Shown here one piece after another: positions 59,176 to 64,000 of a stretch of 64,000 nucleotides of DNA. Below the pieces are notes generated by a model. The model had not been told where the DNA came from, ran no database searches, and saw only the letters and a list, made by a program, of their open reading frames with translations. The DNA lies in contig URJB01000001.1 in NCBI GenBank assembly GCA_900548145.1, positions 124,001-188,000 of the forward strand. Reading direction: 5' to 3'. The DNA comes from an uncultured Eubacteriales bacterium (GTDB lineage: Bacteria > Bacillota > Clostridia > Christensenellales > Aristaeellaceae). The position numbers and the translations under genes are program-made. Numbering within the stretch: the first letter of the stretch is position 1; each line of letters opens with the position of its first letter.

Positions 59176-59862
59176 TTGACGTGGTGGGAAATTACTTTGC
59201 GGCTGCTGCTGGCCGTTACGGTTGGATGCGTTATTGGTATTGAACGGGAACGGAAAAACCGTCCCGCCGGTATGCGAACGCACGTGCTGGTGTGCGTAGG
59301 AGCCGCGACGATTGCCCTGATCGAATGCATGAACATTGCGGACACGATTTCCCTAAACATGAATTACCCCAGTACCGGTATCGCTGTCAGCTATGGCCGT
59401 ATCACTGCGCAGGTCGTCAGCGGCATCGGTTTTTTGGGTGCAGGCACGATCTTTATCAGCCAGAAAAAAATTGCTGGTTTGACCACAGCAGCCTCTCTCT
59501 GGAATGCCGCCTGTCTGGGTCTGGCTATCGGCATGGGCTACTACTTTATCGCCATCGTGGGCTGCGGGCTGGTAATGGTAACGCTGGTTCTGCTGCAGCG
59601 CGTCGTGAAGGTCAATTCCGTTAAGCACGTGGAGGTAAAATTCATCCACCGGGTGGAGACCATCGCTTTTATTAACGATTATTTCCAGTCTATTGGCGTT
59701 CGGGTGCTGGATATCGACTTCCACGTGGAGAATAAAGGCAAATATAATTTGTATACCAACATTTATACTCTTGACATGCAGGGAAAAGCGACGTATAAAG
59801 ACATAGTCAACAAGCTTTCCGAGCACACCAACATTCAGGGCATTCGGACGCGGAACACTTGA
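59176..59862 (+). CDS. MgtC/SapB family membrane protein
   Basis: A 228-residue MgtC/SapB protein. The N-terminal membrane domain (about 1-140, four to five helices) has VGCVIGIERERKNRPAGMRTHVLVCVGAA and QVVSGIGFLGAGTIF, both family marks; the C-terminal part (about 145-228) is an ACT-like cytosolic domain. MgtC proteins help survival at low magnesium and regulate ATP synthase or transporters in some bacteria. A TTG start at 59176 follows GGAG by 10 nt. It is possibly co-transcribed with lexA. Confidence 0.9.
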   Translation: MTWWEITLRLLLAVTVGCVIGIERERKNRPAGMRTHVLVCVGAATIALIECMNIADTISLNMNYPSTGIAVSYGRITAQVVSGIGFLGAGTIFISQKKIAGLTTAASLWNAACLGLAIGMGYYFIAIVGCGLVMVTLVLLQRVVKVNSVKHVEVKFIHRVETIAFINDYFQSIGVRVLDIDFHVENKGKYNLYTNIYTLDMQGKATYKDIVNKLSEHTNIQGIRTRNT

Positions 59863-59910
59863 TGACGGCATTCCCCTATTATGTCTAGAATTAGAAGGAG
59901 CGCACGTCCC

Positions 59911-60840
59911 ATGCAGAACCAAATTGCCGTTGTCGGCGGCTGTAACATTGACATTTCGGCAACTTCTTATACTTTTCTGATTGAGGCAGATTCCAACCCC
60001 GGCTACGTCAAAACGACTCTCGGCGGAGTTGGACGCAATATCGCCGAAAATTTGCTATTGCTGGGTTACCCGGTCAGCATGATTACCCCCTTGAGCCGCG
60101 ACTCCTTTCTGAGCCAGATTCTGTCTCACTCCGTCGAAATTGGTCTCGACCTTTCGCATAGCGTCTATTTTGACGATGTGCCCAATTCTGTTTACCTCTG
60201 CATCAATCATCCCAACGGAGACATTGCGCTGGCCGTTTCCTGCATGGAAATTTGCGAAAAGCTTACGCCGGACGTTATCTCCACCCAGATGGATTTCCTC
60301 AATTCCTGCCCCTATGTGGTTCTGGACGCCAACCTGCGCGCAGATACTTTAGCTTATATTGCCGAGCATTGCCACTCTGCTCTTTGCGCCGACGCCGTGT
60401 CCGTCAAAAAAGCGGAGCGCCTTCGGCCGATCCTGCACCGGCTCACATTCCTGAAGGTGAACCGGGCCGAGGCGGAAATTCTGGTTGGTTTCCCGGTAAA
60501 CGATTTTGACTCAGTCAGCAAGGCTTCCGCGCTGCTTCACGCTCAGGGGATTCCCATTGTGGCGATCACTATGGGCAGTGGCGGCGCGTTCCTCTCCAAC
60601 GGAGACGAGGCGTGTGTTCTCCCGCCGATGGCTCACGATGGAGTAAATTATTCCGGCTGCGGCGATGCTTTCTTCGCCGGGGTACTTCATGGATCGATCA
60701 ACCGGAAAAGCACGTCGGCAACACTGCGCTGCGGTCTGGCGATGTCGGCGCTCAGCGCCTCTTCACCCTGCGCTGTATCGCCGGACGTATCTGCGGAAGC
60801 CTTGGAGCAGATTTTGAGTGAAACGAAGGAGGAAAAGTAA
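59911..60840 (+). CDS. psuK: PfkB family kinase, probable pseudouridine kinase
   Basis: A 309-residue PfkB-family kinase. The N-terminal VVGGCNIDISATS and TTLGGVGRNIAENLLLLGYPV are ribokinase/PsuK motifs; the catalytic loop is YSGCGDAFFAGVLHG (SGCGDAF where GAGDAF is usual). Its neighbour is psuG, separated by one base, which supports pseudouridine as substrate: it makes pseudouridine 5'-phosphate, which PsuG then splits. AAGGAGC lies 10 nt before the ATG at 59911; the earlier ATG is unsupported. Confidence 0.9.
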   Translation: MQNQIAVVGGCNIDISATSYTFLIEADSNPGYVKTTLGGVGRNIAENLLLLGYPVSMITPLSRDSFLSQILSHSVEIGLDLSHSVYFDDVPNSVYLCINHPNGDIALAVSCMEICEKLTPDVISTQMDFLNSCPYVVLDANLRADTLAYIAEHCHSALCADAVSVKKAERLRPILHRLTFLKVNRAEAEILVGFPVNDFDSVSKASALLHAQGIPIVAITMGSGGAFLSNGDEACVLPPMAHDGVNYSGCGDAFFAGVLHGSINRKSTSATLRCGLAMSALSASSPCAVSPDVSAEALEQILSETKEEK

Positions 60841-60841
60841 G

Positions 60842-61774
60842 ATGAATTTGCAGGATTATCTTTGGGTATCGGACGAAGTAAAGGAAGCTGTTGAACATAA
60901 TAAGCCGGTCGTGGCTTTGGAGTCCACCATCATTTCTCACGGAATGCCCTACCCCCAGAATGTGGAGACTGCGCTGGCGGTTGAAACCGTCATCCGTGAA
61001 AACGGCGCGATTCCCGCCACCATCGCCATTCTGGGCGGCAAGATGTGCGTTGGCATTTCCAAGGAACAGATCGAATATCTTGGCAAAAAGGGCCTGAAGG
61101 TCATCAAGGCCAGCCGCCGTGACCTGCCCGTTCTGCTGTCCCGCGGCGAAGACGGTGCGACCACAGTGACCACGACCATGATTGCCGCTCATCTGGCGGG
61201 TGTGAAAATTTTCGCCACTGGCGGCATCGGCGGCGTGCATCGCGGCGCTGAAACCACCATGGATATTTCCGCTGACTTGGAGGAACTTTCTCAGACCAGC
61301 GTCAACGTGATTTGTGCGGGAGCCAAGTCCATTCTGGATCTGGGCCTGACGCTGGAATATCTGGAAACCAAGGGCGTAACCGTCATCGGCTACCAGACCG
61401 ACGAACTGCCCGCTTTCTATTGCCGTAAGAGCGGCTTCGGCGTGGACTATCGTCTGGATACGCCCGCCGAAATCGCCGGTGCTATTCGTGTCAAGGAAGC
61501 TTGCGGCCTGAAGGGCGGTCTGCTGATCACCAACCCCATTCCCGAAGAATATGCCATGCCTGAAGACAAGATGAACAAGTGCATCGACGATGCGGTTCGC
61601 ATGGCCTCTGAGCTTGGCATCCACGGCAAGCAGGTCACTCCCTTCCTGCTGGACAAGATCAAGACGCTGACTGAAGGCAAGTCTCTGGAAGCCAACATCA
61701 AGCTGGTGCTGAACAACGCCAAGCTGGGTGCGGAAGTGGCCAAGGAACTCTGCAAAGAAAGCGCTAACGACTAA
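60842..61774 (+). CDS. psuG: Pseudouridine-5'-phosphate glycosidase
   Basis: Cleaves the C-C glycosidic bond of pseudouridine 5'-phosphate to uracil and ribose 5-phosphate, completing pseudouridine salvage with PsuK. The 310 residues have family strings VALESTIISHGMPYPQN, PATIAILGGKMCVGIS, SRRDLPVLLSRGEDGATTVTTTM, FATGGIGGVHRGAE and TDELPAFYCRKSGF. AAGGAGG precedes the ATG at 60842. No nucleoside transporter lies beside the pair. Confidence 0.97.
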   Translation: MNLQDYLWVSDEVKEAVEHNKPVVALESTIISHGMPYPQNVETALAVETVIRENGAIPATIAILGGKMCVGISKEQIEYLGKKGLKVIKASRRDLPVLLSRGEDGATTVTTTMIAAHLAGVKIFATGGIGGVHRGAETTMDISADLEELSQTSVNVICAGAKSILDLGLTLEYLETKGVTVIGYQTDELPAFYCRKSGFGVDYRLDTPAEIAGAIRVKEACGLKGGLLITNPIPEEYAMPEDKMNKCIDDAVRMASELGIHGKQVTPFLLDKIKTLTEGKSLEANIKLVLNNAKLGAEVAKELCKESAND

Positions 61775-61804
61775 GTCCACTCCCCTATTCGATTCTATCA
61801 AGCT

Positions 61805-61852
61805 AAAAGAACAGCGCCGGTTCATTTCATGAATCCGGTGCTGTTCTTTTTT
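61805..61852 (+). terminator. Terminator of the lexA/psu region
   Basis: AAAAGAACAGC...CCGG (from 61805) pairs with CCGG..GCTGTTCTTTT (to 61850), extended inward by TTCAT/ATGAA, and followed by TTC. A strong plus-strand terminator after psuG. Confidence 0.9.
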
Positions 61853-61864
61853 CATAAGGACAAG

Positions 61865-61893
61865 AAAAACGCCCTGCACTGCAAGGCGTTTTT
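61865..61893 (-). terminator. Terminator after the hydrogenase genes
   Basis: AAAAACGCC (61865-61873) pairs with GGCGTTTTT (61885-61893). On the minus strand the stem ends in TTTTTC, just after the hydA stop. Confidence 0.85.
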
Positions 61894-61904
61894 CCTGATA
61901 AGGT

Positions 61905-63650
61905 TTACTGATACAGCTCCCGCTTTTCGTAAGTGGTGTGCAACAGTTCGTGAGACTTATGGCCGTTGGGCTTGCCCAGATACTCTTCATAAATCTGCTT
62001 GATTTCGGGATTCTCGTGGCTCTTACGCAGCTTCTTGGAAGCGTCTTCGTCGTAGAGCGCCTTGGCGCGCAGGGGACGAATATCAGTCCAGTTGCGAATC
62101 TGAGAGGACACGATAGGCTGACCACCGCCATTAACGCAGCCGCCGGGGCAGCCCATGATCTCGATGAAGGTGTAGTTCTTTTCACCCTTCTTGACCATTT
62201 CAAGCAGTTCAGAAGCCTTGCCGGTGCTGCTGGCAACCGCCACATTCACATCCAGATCGCCGATCTTGACGCTGGCTTCCTTGATGCCGTCCATGCCGCG
62301 CACGGCGGTGAAGTTGACGTCTTCCAGCGTCTTTCCGGTGATCACTTCATACGCAGTACGCAGAGCAGCTTCCATCACGCCGCCGGTCGCGCCGAAGATC
62401 ACGGCAGCACCGGTGCTTTCGCCCATCAGGCTGTCGAAGTCTTCATCGGGCAGATTGACGAAGTCGATACCGGCTTCCTTAATCATCCGGGCCAGTTCGC
62501 GGGTGGTGAGGACGTAGTCCACGTCCGCCATACCGTCATGACCCAATTCAGGACGATTGGCCTCAAACTTTTTAGCGGTGCAGGGCATCACGGAGACGAC
62601 CACGATATCGCGGGGATTCAGATTCTCGCGCTCGGCGTAGTAGGTCTTGATCATCGCGCCGGTCATTTCGTGAGGAGACTTGCAGGAGCTCAAGTTCGGC
62701 AGGAATTCAGGATAGTAATGCTCGCAGAACTTGATCCAGCCGGGAGAGCAGCTGGTGATCATGGGCAGCACGCCGCCGTTAGTCACACGGTCGATCAGCT
62801 CGTTCGCTTCTTCCATAATGGTCAGGTCAGCGCCGAAGTCAGTGTCAAAGACCTTCGCAAAGCCAAGACGGCGCAGCGCAGCGGCCATCTTTCCGGTGAC
62901 ACTGGTGCCGATCGGTAGACCGAATTCTTCACCCAGCGCAGCGCGCACGGCGGGAGCGGGCTGCACCACAACGTGCTTGGTACCGTCAGCCAACGCGTCC
63001 CAAACGTCCGCGATAGCATCCTTCTCGGTCAGCGCGCCCACGGGACAGGCGGTGATGCACTGTCCGCAGTTGATGCAGGCCATCTGACCCAGCTTCAAGT
63101 TGAAGGGGCTTTCGATGGAGGTCTTGAAACCACGCATCACGGGGCCGATTACGCCCACCTTCTGCACGTTAGCGCAAGCGCCCACGCAGCGGCGGCACAG
63201 GATGCACTTGTTGTTGTTGCGGACGATGCTGTCGGAGCTGCTGTCCACTTCGTATTCATTGCGAGCACCGGCGAAGCGTTCGCTGTTCTCCACGCCCAGT
63301 TCCTTGCATAGAGTCTGCAGTTCGCAGTTTTCGCTGCGGACACAGGTCAGGCACTTCTTGTCGTGGTTGCTCAGAATGAGCTCCAGATTCATCCGGCGAG
63401 CTTCCCGGACGGCGGGCGTGTTGGTCTTCACAACCATGCCGGGGGTCACGGGCAGCACGCAGGCAGCCTGCAGGGTGCGTCCTCCACAGTCCACCACGCA
63501 GATACGGCAGTTGGCCGTCTCGTTGATGTCCTTGAGGAAGCAGAGGGTGGGGATTTTCACATTGGCTTTATGAGCCGCTTCAAGCACCGTCGAACCGGCA
63601 GGAACTTCTACCTGCACGCCGTCGATGGTGACGGGAATCATCTGTTCCAT
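61905..63650 (-). CDS. hydA: [FeFe] hydrogenase catalytic subunit (HydA, NADH/ferredoxin type)
   Basis: A 581-residue [FeFe] hydrogenase that produces or uses H2. Iron-sulfur sites in order: a [2Fe-2S] domain (C37, C48, C51, C64), a His-Cys [4Fe-4S] (H96, C100, C103, C109), two ferredoxin motifs (CILCRRCVGAC at 149-159 and CINCGQCITAC at 192-202), and the H-cluster motifs TSCSPGW (299-305), MPCTAKKFE (355-363) and GCPGGCVNGGG (500-510). This is the group A layout of multimeric, often electron-bifurcating enzymes, and the gene follows a NuoF-like subunit by 23 nt. AAGGAGG lies 7 nt before the ATG. Confidence 0.97.
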   Translation of the reverse strand: MEQMIPVTIDGVQVEVPAGSTVLEAAHKANVKIPTLCFLKDINETANCRICVVDCGGRTLQAACVLPVTPGMVVKTNTPAVREARRMNLELILSNHDKKCLTCVRSENCELQTLCKELGVENSERFAGARNEYEVDSSSDSIVRNNNKCILCRRCVGACANVQKVGVIGPVMRGFKTSIESPFNLKLGQMACINCGQCITACPVGALTEKDAIADVWDALADGTKHVVVQPAPAVRAALGEEFGLPIGTSVTGKMAAALRRLGFAKVFDTDFGADLTIMEEANELIDRVTNGGVLPMITSCSPGWIKFCEHYYPEFLPNLSSCKSPHEMTGAMIKTYYAERENLNPRDIVVVSVMPCTAKKFEANRPELGHDGMADVDYVLTTRELARMIKEAGIDFVNLPDEDFDSLMGESTGAAVIFGATGGVMEAALRTAYEVITGKTLEDVNFTAVRGMDGIKEASVKIGDLDVNVAVASSTGKASELLEMVKKGEKNYTFIEIMGCPGGCVNGGGQPIVSSQIRNWTDIRPLRAKALYDEDASKKLRKSHENPEIKQIYEEYLGKPNGHKSHELLHTTYEKRELYQ

Positions 63651-63673
63651 GGTTGATCCTCCTTAGGCAGAAA

Positions 63674-64000
63674 TTAGTGCTTCTCGATCGCGCCAAAACG
63701 GCACTTTTCCATGCAGGCGCCGCACTTGAGGCACTTGGTGGTATCGATCTTATGCTGCTCCTTGACGGTACCGCTGATGGCACCCGCGGGGCAGACCTTG
63801 GTGCAGGCAGTACATCCACGGCACTTGCCGGTGATGACGTAGTTCAGCAGCTTCTGGCAGTGATGAGCCGGGCAGCGCTTCTCATAAATGTGCGCCTCAT
63901 ACTCATCACGGAAGTACTTGATGGTGGACAGCACAGGGTTGGGAGCCGTCTGACCAAGGCCGCACAAAGCGGTTTCCTTGATGTTCTTGCCCAGCGTTTC
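63674..64000 (-). CDS. hydB: NuoF/HydB-like hydrogenase subunit, C-terminal part
   Basis: The C-terminal 108 residues of a flavin-containing NADH subunit; the gene continues past the window edge. The frame is open to 64000. TALCGLGQTAPNPVLST holds a cysteine of the NuoF [4Fe-4S] cluster, and the end has two ferredoxin motifs (CRGCTACTKVCP and CLKCGACMEKCRF), an extension found in bifurcating hydrogenase HydB but not in complex I NuoF. hydC (NuoE-like) is probably further upstream on the minus strand, outside the window. Confidence 0.92.
   Translation of the reverse strand, partial: ETLGKNIKETALCGLGQTAPNPVLSTIKYFRDEYEAHIYEKRCPAHHCQKLLNYVITGKCRGCTACTKVCPAGAISGTVKEQHKIDTTKCLKCGACMEKCRFGAIEKH

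Noticed and set aside
60752..62245. 497-residue minus-strand frame across psuG and the hydA end
   Set aside because: It crosses two terminators and is antisense to psuG; not a gene.
1..64000. CRISPR arrays, insertion sequences, tRNA or rRNA genes
   Set aside because: No regularly spaced repeats, transposase motifs, or tRNA T-arm/acceptor patterns were found on either strand by reading.

Overview
The window comes from the chromosome of an anaerobic, probably endospore-forming Firmicute of class Clostridia (mid-50s % GC by eye). The evidence is YabP and YabQ sporulation proteins beside DivIC, a bifurcating-type [FeFe] hydrogenase, an Rnf ion-pumping complex, phosphotransacetylase/acetate kinase for acetate fermentation, iron-sulfur L-serine dehydratase, a tyrosine T-box leader and a LexA/RecN/ArgR set of Gram-positive type. 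A DUF4091 sugar-related fragment at the left edge would fit a gut or carbohydrate-rich habitat, but that is inference. No phage, transposon, CRISPR array, tRNA or rRNA was found; nearly everything is vertically inherited core genome.

Layout. 1-3.2 kb: end of a DUF4091 protein, then a minus-strand group (SRP RNA, glyA, yraN, PhnP-like hydrolase). 3.2-11 kb: ROK regulator, MATE pump, a heterodimeric ABC exporter and tmcAL. 11-13.5 kb: pta-ackA. 13.5-20.4 kb: AraC regulator, a toroid-repeat protein, then a Tyr T-box operon (aminotransferase, tyrS, yigZ, sdaAB, sdaAA). 20.4-33 kb: mostly minus strand, with mntP, pyk, an Lgt-like membrane protein, a phosphodiester glycosidase, ywlE, ywlC, prfA, prmC, DUF1385, rpmE, a large zinc-ribbon membrane protein and rplS. 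This part resembles the Bacillus rpmE-prfA-prmC-ywlC-mntP-ywlE-glyA neighbourhood. 33-37.4 kb: proA, bioY, yabP-yabQ-divIC, ppx. 37.5-50.9 kb: EF-G2, a PfkB kinase, GNAT, alpha/beta hydrolase, a membrane-anchored MurF homologue, ddl, dxs, tlyA, nadK, argR, recN. 51-57 kb: rnfCDEAB, proC, rnhA. 57-64 kb: tyrosine recombinase, lexA, mgtC, psuK-psuG, and the hydrogenase genes hydA and hydB (partial).

How the genes fit together. Reduced ferredoxin and NADH can be balanced by the HydA/HydB hydrogenase and the Rnf complex, while pyk and pta-ackA give ATP by substrate-level phosphorylation; serine dehydratase and glyA link serine to pyruvate and one-carbon units. Translation genes carry RNA-based controls (T-box before the tyrS operon, candidate ribosomal-protein leaders before rpmE and rplS).

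The points most worth a second look are an Rnf operon with no rnfG and a weakened flavinylation motif in RnfD; serine dehydratase genes inside a Tyr T-box operon; a perfect 13-bp inverted repeat over the nadK-argR-recN promoter; an Lgt-like protein lacking the catalytic histidine; a five-helix membrane-anchored MurF homologue; and a terminator-like hairpin between a consensus promoter and mntP. I did not find a clearly new defence or mobile system. Regulatory calls are pattern matches by eye and need computation to confirm.
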